A stretch of 64,000 bases of DNA, from positions 9,315-73,314 of the forward strand of contig CAAGKO010000023.1 of NCBI GenBank assembly GCA_900770445.1, read 5' to 3'. Positions within the stretch are counted from its first letter, which is position 1; every line of letters begins with the position of its first letter. Below the pieces are notes generated by a model. That model searched no databases. It was not told the DNA's origin and worked only from the letters and a program-made list of their open reading frames with translations. This document shows positions 25,080-33,527 of the stretch, piece by piece. A program made the position numbers and the translations under genes. Source of the DNA: an uncultured Oribacterium sp. (GTDB lineage: Bacteria > Bacillota > Clostridia > Lachnospirales > Lachnospiraceae).

Positions 25080-26442
25080 TCCATTAGAAACAGAAAGCAT
25101 CGGAAAGCTGCTGATCCGATTCTGCATTCCGGCCCTCGCCAGCAACCTGGTCACCTCACTTTACAATATCGTGGACCAGATTTTCATCGGAAATACGCTG
25201 GGCATCGTGGGCAATGCAGCGACGAATGTCGTCTTTCCGGCCGTCACACTGGTATCGGCACTGGCCCTGATGTGTGGTGTCGGCGCATCCAATGCGATGA
25301 ACCTGCACCTGGGGCGGGGGGAAATCAAGGAGGCGAAAAGCTGCGTCGGTGGCGGACTGGGGTTGATGGTTCTCTGCGGGCTGATCGTTTCGATCCCGAT
25401 GCTTCTATGGACAGAAAATGTTCTCCTGCTCTGTGGCTGCACGCAGATGGTGCTGCCCTATGCGACGGAATATGCCCGTATCATCGCGCTGTCCTTCGTG
25501 TTTGCGGTCATCGGTGCAGCAGGACCTTTCCTCGTCCGGGCGGATGGGGCACCGAATTTTTCACTGGCGTGCATCGTGACCGGCGCGCTGTCGAATGTCG
25601 TGCTGGATGCCCTCTTCATCTTCGGATTCGGGTGGGGCATACGTGGTGCAGCCTGGGCGACGCTTCTTAGTGAAATGCTCAGTACACTGATGGTGTTATG
25701 GTATCTGCGCTATCGATTCAGAGCGTTCGAGCTTCACGTACAGGATTTCAGACCGGATCTCCGGCTGTATCGGAGCATCGCCTCGATCGGTGCCGGACCG
25801 GCGTTTAATTTCGCAACGCAGGCGATGGTACAGATCATCCTGAACAATGCACTGCGAAGCTATGGTGCGAGTTCCATCTATGGCAGCGATGTCTGTCTGG
25901 CCGTCGCCGGTGTCGCCGGTAAAGTCAATACCCTGGCGGTCGCTGTGATCGTCGGACTGACCAATGGCCTGCAGCCGATCTCCAGCTATAACTACGGGAA
26001 AAAGAACTACCGGAGGGTAGCGGCTGCGTCGAAACGCGTCGTTTCCATCGTACTGTTGTCCGGTTGTCTCGTTTTCATATGTTATCAGCTCTTCCCGGTA
26101 CAGATTACGAAGTTTTTCGGCGAAGGAGATGAAGCCTACTATACATTCGCAGCCAGGTTTTTCCGCATCTTCTTTCTGCTGATTCCGTTATTCGGACTTC
26201 AGAGCTCGGTGGCTGGCTTTTTTTCCTCTCAGGGAAAAGTGAAACAGTCCATCACCATCTCTCTCGTGCGGCAGGTGCTGTTTTTTCCTCCGCTCCTGGT
26301 GCTGTTGCCTCGGAGCATGGGGCTGGATGGCGTGTTGTGGGCAGGTCCGATCTCGGATCTCGCAATGGCCATCGTGGCGGGTACGCTGTTCGTACGGGAG
26401 ATAAAGAAGCTGGAGCGGCCGGAAGATGAAAAAAGAAGGTGA
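25057..26442 (+). CDS. MATE-family efflux transporter
   Basis: The 461-residue membrane protein has about 12 hydrophobic segments in two MatE repeats. LLIRFCIPALASNLVTSLYNIVDQIF is split here by its own conserved core, YNIVDQIFIG, which is typical of the family, and FNFATQAMVQIILNNAL opens the second half. MATE proteins export cationic compounds or drugs with sodium or proton gradients. A TTG at 25057 is the likely start: GGAGA lies six bases upstream, and longer frames begin inside the charged tail of the previous gene. Overlap with that gene suggests coupling. It could export the product of the hydroxylase route. Confidence 0.88.
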   Translation: MKSEIRSNPLETESIGKLLIRFCIPALASNLVTSLYNIVDQIFIGNTLGIVGNAATNVVFPAVTLVSALALMCGVGASNAMNLHLGRGEIKEAKSCVGGGLGLMVLCGLIVSIPMLLWTENVLLLCGCTQMVLPYATEYARIIALSFVFAVIGAAGPFLVRADGAPNFSLACIVTGALSNVVLDALFIFGFGWGIRGAAWATLLSEMLSTLMVLWYLRYRFRAFELHVQDFRPDLRLYRSIASIGAGPAFNFATQAMVQIILNNALRSYGASSIYGSDVCLAVAGVAGKVNTLAVAVIVGLTNGLQPISSYNYGKKNYRRVAAASKRVVSIVLLSGCLVFICYQLFPVQITKFFGEGDEAYYTFAARFFRIFFLLIPLFGLQSSVAGFFSSQGKVKQSITISLVRQVLFFPPLLVLLPRSMGLDGVLWAGPISDLAMAIVAGTLFVREIKKLERPEDEKRR

Positions 26443-26463
26443 ACTCTGCTATAGAGTCACCTT
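26429..26463 (-). terminator. Terminator between the MATE and Crp/Fnr genes
   Basis: AAGGTGAACTCT and AGAGTCACCTT pair with one bulged base around a 5-nt loop. Read on the minus strand it is followed by CTTTTTTC, so it best ends the Crp/Fnr gene; on the plus strand the tail TTCGGTTTCTT is weaker. Confidence 0.75.
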
Positions 26464-26497
26464 CGGTTTCTTACCATTGGCGCGCCGAGGGGTGAAA

Positions 26498-27220
26498 TCA
26501 GACATCCGATGAGTCGGAAGAGGCCTGGAATTCGAGCTGATCCATATAATTCAGGAAGGCATCGATATCCGGCAGATAGAGATGTCCGTTTTCCTGAGAA
26601 ATCAGTTCGAGGTCGCGGAGCTTTTTGAACTTCCTGGATACCGTCACGCGGTTCATGCCGAGAAGATCTGCGAGCATCTGGTGACTGACCTTCTCGTTCA
26701 GAATCATGCCGTCCTTATACGTGTGACCGTAGTTTTCGAAGGTGCTGATGATCAGACGGCACAGCTTCCACTCTGCATCCTGCTTGATGCCGATCCGCTG
26801 CGTCTCCATCGAGGAGCAGAATTTATTGCAGACAGAATCCAGCAGGTCCAGTGTGATATCGATGTCGGACTTCAACGCCCGCATGAGATCACATCGATCG
26901 ATGATCAGCATCTCGGAGTCGGTCAGGGTTTTGAACAGTACAGGGCAGGTCCTTGGGAAGAGTACGTACTCTTCCAGAAAGAGAGAACCACTGCTCATGA
27001 CATTATAGATACGGTGATCACCGTCATAGCTGTCTTCGTAAGCGATGACGCGCCCCTTCTTGATATAGAAAATGGTATCCGGATGTTTCTCCCGGTAATC
27101 AAAGATATATCCTTTCGGGTATACCCGCGTGGTACCGAGTTTTTCCAGGCGCTCGATGCCTCGATTCATGTGCAGTATATGATACTGATCATCCATGATC
27201 TGTTTTTTATCATCATTCAT
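26498..27220 (-). CDS. Crp/Fnr-family transcriptional regulator
   Basis: The 240 residues comprise a cyclic-nucleotide-binding-like beta-roll (about 25-135, with PKGYIFDYREKHPDTIFYIKKG reading as its core in two parts, and GSLFLEEYVLF) and a C-terminal winged helix (SHQMLADLLGMNRVTVSRKF). It has no N-terminal Cys cluster, so it is not a classic Fnr oxygen sensor. The start is uncertain: ATG 27220 has a weak GGA site, and 27232 or a TTG at 27316 are alternatives. It faces the cofactor gene series and may control that or the palindrome before hydroxylase 2. Confidence 0.85.
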   Translation of the reverse strand: MNDDKKQIMDDQYHILHMNRGIERLEKLGTTRVYPKGYIFDYREKHPDTIFYIKKGRVIAYEDSYDGDHRIYNVMSSGSLFLEEYVLFPRTCPVLFKTLTDSEMLIIDRCDLMRALKSDIDITLDLLDSVCNKFCSSMETQRIGIKQDAEWKLCRLIISTFENYGHTYKDGMILNEKVSHQMLADLLGMNRVTVSRKFKKLRDLELISQENGHLYLPDIDAFLNYMDQLEFQASSDSSDV

Positions 27221-27456
27221 TACAGGGTCCATTCGTAAGTGTGAAAAGAGCGTCTCTTTTCGTTCGGAAGATAACGTAAGCAACCGCAGGCAGAGGGGTA
27301 CGGCCAAACGCTTCAACCTACTGATTATAGCTCAAATGCTGGTGAAATCGAACAAGCAGAGCTGCGGATAGAAGAATGGATTGTGCAGTCTGTACCAGCT
27401 GTGCTGACCGATATGTTTTAAAAAGCAAATCGCCTGATGCAAATTCACATATAAAG

Positions 27457-27465
27457 TGGTATACT
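27457..27465 (+). promoter_or_regulatory. Extended -10 promoter of the cofactor gene series
   Basis: TGGTATACT is an extended -10 element 40 bp before the MocA-ModE start. The -35 region (around ATGCAA) is weak. GGTCAAACGACCGAC just after it contains a short GGTC/GACC inverted pair that could be an operator. Confidence 0.5.
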
Positions 27466-27504
27466 AGGTCAAACGACCGACATAGTGCATAGACAGGAGT
27501 TTAT

Positions 27505-28488
27505 ATGAGATTCGGAGCAGTGATCGTGGCGGCGGGGATGTCGAAACGAATGAATGACTTTAAACAGTTGATGAAGATTGGGGATATGACCTTCGCGGAT
27601 CGTGTCATCACGAACTTTCAGCGTGCAGGCATACAGGACATCGCCATCGTAACGGGCTATCGTGGCGAGGAGCTCGAGAAGTCCCTGAAGGGATCCGGTG
27701 TGGTCTTTCTTCGAAATGATCACTATGAGACGACCAGGATGTTTGACTCCGCCTGTATCGGCTTTTCGTATCTGAAGGATCGCTGCGATGCGGTGTTTTT
27801 CTGTCCGGTGGATGTGCCGTTCTTTACGGATGAAACCGTAAAGGCGGAGATAAATCGTGCAGAGAGTGCGGACATCATCGTTCCGTACTGTCATGCGCGG
27901 CCAGGACATCCGATTCTGCTCAGTCAACGGGCGGTGGAGTATGTGCTTCAGTATAGCGGTGAACGCGGGATGCGGGGTGCCTACGAGTCCTTCGGACATA
28001 CCGGCGTGGGGACGGTGTTGCAGATCAGCGTCGACGATGACGGCGCGGTGATGGACGCCGATACGAAGGAGGATTATCAGAATCTGCTGGATCTTCATAA
28101 TGCACGTCTGATGCGACCGGATGTCCGGGTGCGGCTGTGTAATTCGAAGCCGTTTTTCGGCCCGGGCACGGTGAACCTGCTTCGACAGATCGCGTCGACC
28201 GGCAGTGTCCGGGAGGCCTGCGAGAAGTGCGGCATCTCCTACAGTAAGGGCTGGACCATCATCCATGATTGTGAAAATGAACTGGGCTATCGCATCGTCG
28301 AGCGACAGCCGGGCGGAAAGTATGGTGGTAAAGCTGTGATCTCGAAGCATGGAGAGAAGCTGATTCTGTTGTATGAGCAGCTCGAGCGGGAGATGAATGA
28401 AATCGTGCAGAAGAAGTTTGATGAGATCTTCCTGCATGGAGATTGGCTGAAGAAATCGAATCTACAGGGCGATATGGGGGATACGTAA
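27505..28488 (+). CDS. MocA-like molybdenum cofactor cytidylyltransferase fused to a ModE-like DNA-binding domain
   Basis: The protein has 327 residues. Residues 1 to about 195 are a nucleotidyltransferase of the MobA/MocA group: GAVIVAAGMSKRMNDFKQLM (signature GxSxRMxxxKxL), VFFCPVDVPFF and CHARPGHPILLS. MocA turns Mo-molybdopterin into the cytosine dinucleotide form used by xanthine dehydrogenase-type enzymes. From about 207 a winged helix follows: FFGPGTVNLLRQIASTGSVR and KCGISYSKGWTIIHDCENEL, as in the N-terminal domain of ModE and LysR-like proteins. ModE senses molybdate through other domains, missing here. The fusion may couple cofactor synthesis to gene control. AGGAG precedes the ATG. 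Confidence 0.88.
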   Translation: MRFGAVIVAAGMSKRMNDFKQLMKIGDMTFADRVITNFQRAGIQDIAIVTGYRGEELEKSLKGSGVVFLRNDHYETTRMFDSACIGFSYLKDRCDAVFFCPVDVPFFTDETVKAEINRAESADIIVPYCHARPGHPILLSQRAVEYVLQYSGERGMRGAYESFGHTGVGTVLQISVDDDGAVMDADTKEDYQNLLDLHNARLMRPDVRVRLCNSKPFFGPGTVNLLRQIASTGSVREACEKCGISYSKGWTIIHDCENELGYRIVERQPGGKYGGKAVISKHGEKLILLYEQLEREMNEIVQKKFDEIFLHGDWLKKSNLQGDMGDT

Positions 28489-28592
28489 CCTGCGATGTGC
28501 GTTACAGGTCGGGTGTGCGGCTGCGTGATGTTCGTGCATGAAGCGATGTAGTGCAGTGTTGGGAAGGCGAGATTGCAGGAAGGTGATGGAAA

Positions 28593-29612
28593 ATGAATAC
28601 AGATGCAAAACGAATCGCCATCTTCGGTGCCGGACAGGCAGGCGCGATGGTGCGTACCTGGCTTCCGGCGACACAGGAGGTCCTGTGTTTTATCGATAAT
28701 GATAAAGAAAAGCAGGGGGAAATGCTGGATGGACTGCCTGTGCTAAGCCTGGAAGAAGCGTTGCGGCTGCAACCGGAGGAGATCATCCTCGCGATTCTGA
28801 ACGCGGAGGCGGAGCGGCTGATTCTTAAACAGATCGAAGAGACTGGTTTCACGGGGACCTGTACCTGTCTGGGAAGCATTAGGGAACTGCAGGATGTCCG
28901 GCTGTCCGCGCTTCGGCTGCAGGCGCGAGAAATCGAAGCGCGGAAAATACCGGGCGATGTCGCGGAACTCGGCGTGTACCAGGGTGCATTTGCCGCGGAG
29001 ATCAATCGACTGTTTCCGGAGCGGAGGCTCTGGCTCTTCGATACCTTCGAGGGCTTTCATGCGCGTGACCTCGCCATCGAGGCGGAGCGAACCGGCGTGA
29101 AGACGCGGCGACGGAGCTTTTCAGATACGACGATAGAGCTCGTTCGAAGCCGGCTGCCGCATCCGGAGATGGCTCGCTTCATAAAGGGGTATTTCCCGGA
29201 TAGCCTGGATTTCGAAGTGGTATCCGGAAGCGACTCGGAACAGGGTGGAGAACATGAGAAGATACAGCGAGCTCTGCAGTCATCTGGAAGGAACGTGATG
29301 CGGACGTCCGGGAACGTAACGGCTGCGTGTGAATCGCAGCGTGAAGAAAGCAGCGAACCCTGCTTCGCCCTGGTGAGTCTGGATCCGGATCTCTATGAGC
29401 CGACGCTCGAGGGGCTTCGCTACTTCTATCCGCGGCTCGCCCCGGGCGGACGTATCCTCATCCATGACTATACGAGCTGTCAGTTCGAAGGTGTGAAGAT
29501 GGCGGTGGACGAGTACTGCCGCGCACACGAGCTCTTCGTGGTACCGCTCATGGACCTTCATGGGACGGCGGTACTGGTGAAAAGCGGAGCAGGCGGCAGG
29601 CACTCTCTGTGA
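28593..29612 (+). CDS. TylF-like methyltransferase with an N-terminal Rossmann-like domain
   Basis: The protein has 339 residues. Residues 1 to about 100 look like a nucleotide-binding fold (RIAIFGAGQAGAMVRTW, VLCFIDNDKEKQGEMLDGLP). From about 110 the chain matches macrocin O-methyltransferase (TylF/MycF): GDVAELGVYQGAFAAEINRLF, RRLWLFDTFEGF and GGRILIHDYTSCQFEGVK, with the metal-binding DPDLYEPT. Between residues about 210 and 250 lies a polar Ser/Glu/Arg-rich insert (GSDSEQGGEHEKIQRALQ and on) that interrupts the fold at a loop. Its role among cofactor genes is unknown; AAGGTGATGG gives the start. Confidence 0.75.
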   Translation: MNTDAKRIAIFGAGQAGAMVRTWLPATQEVLCFIDNDKEKQGEMLDGLPVLSLEEALRLQPEEIILAILNAEAERLILKQIEETGFTGTCTCLGSIRELQDVRLSALRLQAREIEARKIPGDVAELGVYQGAFAAEINRLFPERRLWLFDTFEGFHARDLAIEAERTGVKTRRRSFSDTTIELVRSRLPHPEMARFIKGYFPDSLDFEVVSGSDSEQGGEHEKIQRALQSSGRNVMRTSGNVTAACESQREESSEPCFALVSLDPDLYEPTLEGLRYFYPRLAPGGRILIHDYTSCQFEGVKMAVDEYCRAHELFVVPLMDLHGTAVLVKSGAGGRHSL

Positions 29613-29713
29613 AATCGGGCGTCGTCCGATGAGGAAGACTGAAATACAGCTTGTCATCGCGGACGGATGCAGAAATGTACCATCGCGTATGCGTATGCGC
29701 AGTGAGGATCGAA

Positions 29714-31180
29714 ATGCGACGGATCTATCTGGTCCGGCACGGGCTGCCGGAGAAAAGCACAAGTGAAAGAGAATATATCGGTGTGACCGACCTTCCGCTC
29801 AGTATGCGGGGCCATGCCGAGGCGCGCCAGCTGGGCAGCTGTTTATTACAGCACATACAGTCGGTCAATGCAGTCAGGCACACAGATCGTACCTTCGCGA
29901 AGAACAGAATTCGCCAGGACGCATCGAGCGTCGAGCCCTGGCTGGCAGCGGAGCAGCAGGCGAAGCGGAAGCACGCAGATGGTCAGGCAATCGTGCGTGT
30001 TCGCATCCTTACGAGCCCGCTACAGCGCTGCCGGCAGACGGCGGAGGAGATACACCGTGTACTCTCCGATCGGGGAATCGCGCTTACGGAACCGCTCGTG
30101 GTCGAGGCACTGCATGAAATCGATCTCGGAGACTGGGAAGGAAAGAGTGTTCGGGAGATCAGGGAACGCTTTCCGGAAGAGTATGAAGCGCGAGGGCATG
30201 CGCTCGGAACGTATCATACCCCCGGAGGAGAGAGCTTTCTGGAGGCCGGTGTCCGATTTCAGAAGGCCATCGACGCAATTCTGAAATCTGCAGATCGAAG
30301 CGAGATGGCTGCGGATGGAAAACAGAGTAGCGGTATGGGGAGTGATGGAAACGAAAGTAGTCGTGTGGGTGAAATAGACGCTCGTTCGTCCGATGCAGAC
30401 GAAGAAGAAATCATCCTCGTCGTCGCGCATGCCGGCGTGATCCGGGCATACCTCAGCCTGCTGATGGGGCGGGATCTCGATCATCTGATGGACATCCCGC
30501 TGCCGTACGCCTCGGTCACGGAACTGGAGGTATGTCGGAAGGCGGTGGATAGTGAAGGCTTACGTCCGCCGGAGAAATACGGTGTGGGCGATGATGAGAA
30601 GGTTGATCGTGAACACGATAGTGAAGATGCGGATATAAAAACCTGCCGGGAGGAGATCTGTGTGCTGCCCGACGGCATTGGCGTACGCCCGGAAGAGCTG
30701 CTGGATGCAGCGGAAATCTCACGGCTGTATCAGAAATACCGGACGCCGCAGCAGGTGATCCGCCATATGCGGAAGGTCGCCGAGGTCGCAGATCGACTGA
30801 TGGACGGCATGAAGATGTGCGGATCTCGGGTGCGGGTGATGCAGGCCTGTCTCCTCCATGATCTCTGTCGGGCGGAGAAGGAGCACGCGCGGATGTCGGC
30901 GGAGGCGATTCGGATGGAGGGCTATCCGGCCATCGCGGCGCTCGTCGCGGTACATCATCAGGCGGCGTACAGCGAGCGGGAGGCACAGGGGCCCCTCACG
31001 GAGGCGGAGCTGCTCTTCTATGCGGATAAACGCGTACAGGAGGATAGGCTGGTGTCCGTAGAGGAGCGCTTCCGGGAGAGCCGGAAAAAGTGTCGGTCAC
31101 CGGAGGCCTGTGCGCATCACGATGCGATGCTCGCGAAGACGTTGGAAATCGAAAAGAAGATCATAAAGAACAGGAGATAA
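29714..31180 (+). CDS. Histidine phosphatase fused to an HD-domain hydrolase
   Basis: The protein has 488 residues. The N-terminal half is a histidine acid phosphatase (phosphoglycerate mutase-like): MRRIYLVRHGLPE with the RHG catalytic His, TSPLQRCRQTAEEI, EIDLGDWEGKS, and a second His in VVAHAGVIRAYL. The C-terminal part (about 340-470) is an HD metal-dependent hydrolase, with LLHDLCRAEKEHARMSAEAI and VAVHHQAAYSE. Three polar inserts, at about residues 48-85, 210-235 and 275-310, are absent from usual phosphatases. The ATG at 29714 starts at the motif after AGTGAGG. Similar phosphatase/HD genes near molybdenum-hydroxylase genes suggest a role in substrate or cofactor repair, but no substrate is known to me. 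Confidence 0.82.
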   Translation: MRRIYLVRHGLPEKSTSEREYIGVTDLPLSMRGHAEARQLGSCLLQHIQSVNAVRHTDRTFAKNRIRQDASSVEPWLAAEQQAKRKHADGQAIVRVRILTSPLQRCRQTAEEIHRVLSDRGIALTEPLVVEALHEIDLGDWEGKSVREIRERFPEEYEARGHALGTYHTPGGESFLEAGVRFQKAIDAILKSADRSEMAADGKQSSGMGSDGNESSRVGEIDARSSDADEEEIILVVAHAGVIRAYLSLLMGRDLDHLMDIPLPYASVTELEVCRKAVDSEGLRPPEKYGVGDDEKVDREHDSEDADIKTCREEICVLPDGIGVRPEELLDAAEISRLYQKYRTPQQVIRHMRKVAEVADRLMDGMKMCGSRVRVMQACLLHDLCRAEKEHARMSAEAIRMEGYPAIAALVAVHHQAAYSEREAQGPLTEAELLFYADKRVQEDRLVSVEERFRESRKKCRSPEACAHHDAMLAKTLEIEKKIIKNRR

Positions 31181-31183
31181 AGT

Positions 31184-32218
31184 ATGAAGCTGATGAAAAC
31201 AGAAGATGCAGTGGGTCAGATGCTCTGTCATGACATCACACAGATCATCCGGGGCGTGAAGAAGGGACCGGTGTTCCGGAAGGGACATATCATCACGGAG
31301 GAGGATGTGCCGGTGCTGCTTTCGGTCGGAAAGGACCATATCTACATCTGGGAGGTCAATGAAACGATGATGCATGAGAACGATGCGGCGATGGTGCTGT
31401 ACGATCTCTGCAAAAACGAGCATCTGCACCGGAACGAGGATATCAAGGAGGGAAAGATCGAGCTGATCGCGGACTGCGACGGCCTGCTGAAAATCGACAT
31501 CGCACGACTGCAGCAGGTCAATGCCTATGGCCAGATGATGATCGCCTCCCTCCATAATAACTATCCGGTGAAGAAGGACCAGCATGTGGCCGGGATGCGG
31601 ATCATCCCGCTGATCATCGAGAAGGAGAAGATGGAAGGCGTACAGAAGCTCGTGGGGGAGCAGTCGCTGTTTCGGCTCATGCCATATCAGCATAAGAAGG
31701 TGGGCATCGTGACGACGGGCAATGAGGTGTACTACGGACGTATCCAGGATACCTTTACGCCGGTGGTGCAGGCGAAGGTCGAGGCCTTCGGTGCCGAGGT
31801 GGTCGCCCATGAGTACAGCTCAGATGATCCGGAGATGGAGATCGCGTGCATCGAAAAGGTGCTGGCAGCCGGGGCGGATATGGTGCTCTGCACCGGTGGC
31901 ATGAGCGTCGATCCGGATGATAAGACACCGTACGCCATCGGAAAGACCGCGGATCGAGTGGTGAGCTATGGTGCGCCGGTGCTGCCGGGCGCGATGTTCA
32001 TGCTGGCCTATAAGGGTGCGCACGATGAGATCCCGATGCTGGGCCTGCCGGGCTGTGTGATGTATGCGGGGCGGACGATCTTCGACCTGATTCTGCCACG
32101 TGTGATGGCCGGGGATATCGTGACGAAAGAAGATATCGACAGACTCGGCGTCGGCGGATACTGCCAGAACTGCGCGAGCTGCACCTTCCCGAACTGCGGA
32201 TTCGGCGCGTACGCGTGA
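31184..32218 (+). CDS. MoeA/MogA-like molybdopterin-binding protein with C-terminal Cys cluster
   Basis: The protein has 344 residues. The MoCF (molybdopterin-binding) domain covers about residues 165-310: KVGIVTTGNEVYYGRIQDTF, VLCTGGMSVDPDDKTPYAI and LPGCVMYAGRTIFDLILPR. The N-terminal part is an unusual lead-in, not the full MoeA domain set. The end reads GGYCQNCASCTFPNCGFGAY, four Cys in CxxCxxCxxxxC order, able to hold an Fe-S cluster or zinc. In Mo-hydroxylase clusters such proteins are thought to help insert molybdate. It starts 3 bp after the phosphatase-HD gene, whose AGGAG end is the ribosome site, and its stop is 137 bp before the XdhC start. Confidence 0.83.
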   Translation: MKLMKTEDAVGQMLCHDITQIIRGVKKGPVFRKGHIITEEDVPVLLSVGKDHIYIWEVNETMMHENDAAMVLYDLCKNEHLHRNEDIKEGKIELIADCDGLLKIDIARLQQVNAYGQMMIASLHNNYPVKKDQHVAGMRIIPLIIEKEKMEGVQKLVGEQSLFRLMPYQHKKVGIVTTGNEVYYGRIQDTFTPVVQAKVEAFGAEVVAHEYSSDDPEMEIACIEKVLAAGADMVLCTGGMSVDPDDKTPYAIGKTADRVVSYGAPVLPGAMFMLAYKGAHDEIPMLGLPGCVMYAGRTIFDLILPRVMAGDIVTKEDIDRLGVGGYCQNCASCTFPNCGFGAYA

Positions 32219-32355
32219 GCAGGCACACCGGCAGGCAGCCGATTGTTGCTGCAAAACATATCGGGGTGAACGGGGAAATCGAAGAAACAGTCCCGGTGTA
32301 TGGATCGGCGATCCTGCCGGTGCCGTGCCCCAGAAGACTAGAGGGAGAAACGAAG

Positions 32356-33399
32356 ATGGGAACAGAACTATATGAAGAAATCAGTGGGCTGAATCCGAAT
32401 TATGAAAACTATATTCTGACGCTGCTGGAGGGCGAGGGCTTCGGTGAGAAGGCGCTGATTTCCAATCGGGAAATCGCATGGATGTCGAACGCGGACGGAT
32501 TTTTCTCACAGCATGCGGCAGAAGCGGCAGCGGTTTCCGAAAGCGGGATCCTCGACATCGACGGAAAGCGGATCTACGCGGAGCTGCTCGGACACGAGAA
32601 GAAGCTCGTCGTCCTGGGGGCGGGGCATGTGTCGATGCCGATCATTAAGATCGGGCGGATGATCGGCTGTCGGGTGACCTGCATCGATGACCGGCCGATG
32701 TTTGCGAACAATGCCCGGATCGCAGGTGCCGATCAGGTGATCTGCGATGAGTTCATGAAGGCCCTGGCGCAGATTCCGGGGGATGGGGATACCTACTTCG
32801 TCATCGTGACGCGCGGTCATCGCTGGGATCAGGACTGCCTTAGGGTGATCGCACGGAAGCCACACGCCTACATCGGCCTGATGGGGTCGAAGCGGCGGGT
32901 GCGCATCGTGAAGGAGAAGCTTGCAGAAGAGGGCATCCCGCGCGAGGTGCTCGATGCGGTGTATACACCGATCGGTCTCGCCATCGGTGCGGAGACCCCG
33001 GAGGAGATCGCGGTATCTGTGATGGCCGAGATCATCGAGGTGAAGAATCAGAAGAAGCGGAACTTCGGTTATCCGAAAGAAATCCTGGATGCCATCCTGG
33101 GGGCGAATCCGCATGAGCGGCCGATGGAGGGACGGAAGATCCTCACGACGATCGTGACCCGTAAGGGCTCGGCACCGCGCGAGGTTGGGACGAAGATGCT
33201 GATTCTGCCGGACGGGCACTGCATCGGTACCATCGGCGGCGGCTGTGTCGAGGCGGATGTCATGCGACGTGGTCGGGAGATGCTGCTGGATGAGGATCCG
33301 AAGCCGATTCTCTACCATGTGGACCTCACGGATGATGCAGCGTCCGAGGAAGGCATGGTCTGCGGTGGTGTGCTGGATGTACTGATGGAAGCGATTTAG
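32356..33399 (+). CDS. XdhC/CoxI-family maturation protein with swapped domain order
   Basis: The protein has 347 residues. XdhC binds the molybdenum cofactor, promotes its sulfuration and hands it to the hydroxylase. Here the Rossmann domain comes first (LVVLGAGHVSMPIIKIGR from residue 84; VTCIDDRPMFANNARI; GLMGSKRRVRIV), and the CoxI-type domain, normally N-terminal, comes last: GSAPREVGTKM at 271-281, CIGTIGGGCVEADV at 289-302, MVCGGVLDVL at 334-343. This looks like a circular permutation. Start 32356 follows GAGGGAGAAACGAAG; a frame reaching back to 32215 overlaps the MoeA-like stop and has no ribosome site. Confidence 0.88.
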   Translation: MGTELYEEISGLNPNYENYILTLLEGEGFGEKALISNREIAWMSNADGFFSQHAAEAAAVSESGILDIDGKRIYAELLGHEKKLVVLGAGHVSMPIIKIGRMIGCRVTCIDDRPMFANNARIAGADQVICDEFMKALAQIPGDGDTYFVIVTRGHRWDQDCLRVIARKPHAYIGLMGSKRRVRIVKEKLAEEGIPREVLDAVYTPIGLAIGAETPEEIAVSVMAEIIEVKNQKKRNFGYPKEILDAILGANPHERPMEGRKILTTIVTRKGSAPREVGTKMLILPDGHCIGTIGGGCVEADVMRRGREMLLDEDPKPILYHVDLTDDAASEEGMVCGGVLDVLMEAI

Positions 33400-33527
33400 A
33401 GTGATGAAAATCTGTGATGGAAAGAATGCCGGTCGGTTCGATGCCTGTTCTGTCAGAAAATAGAGATGGATTTACAGAGTAGAATGGAAATCATATAAGG
33501 ACACGGAAACGTGGAATGAGATGAGAA

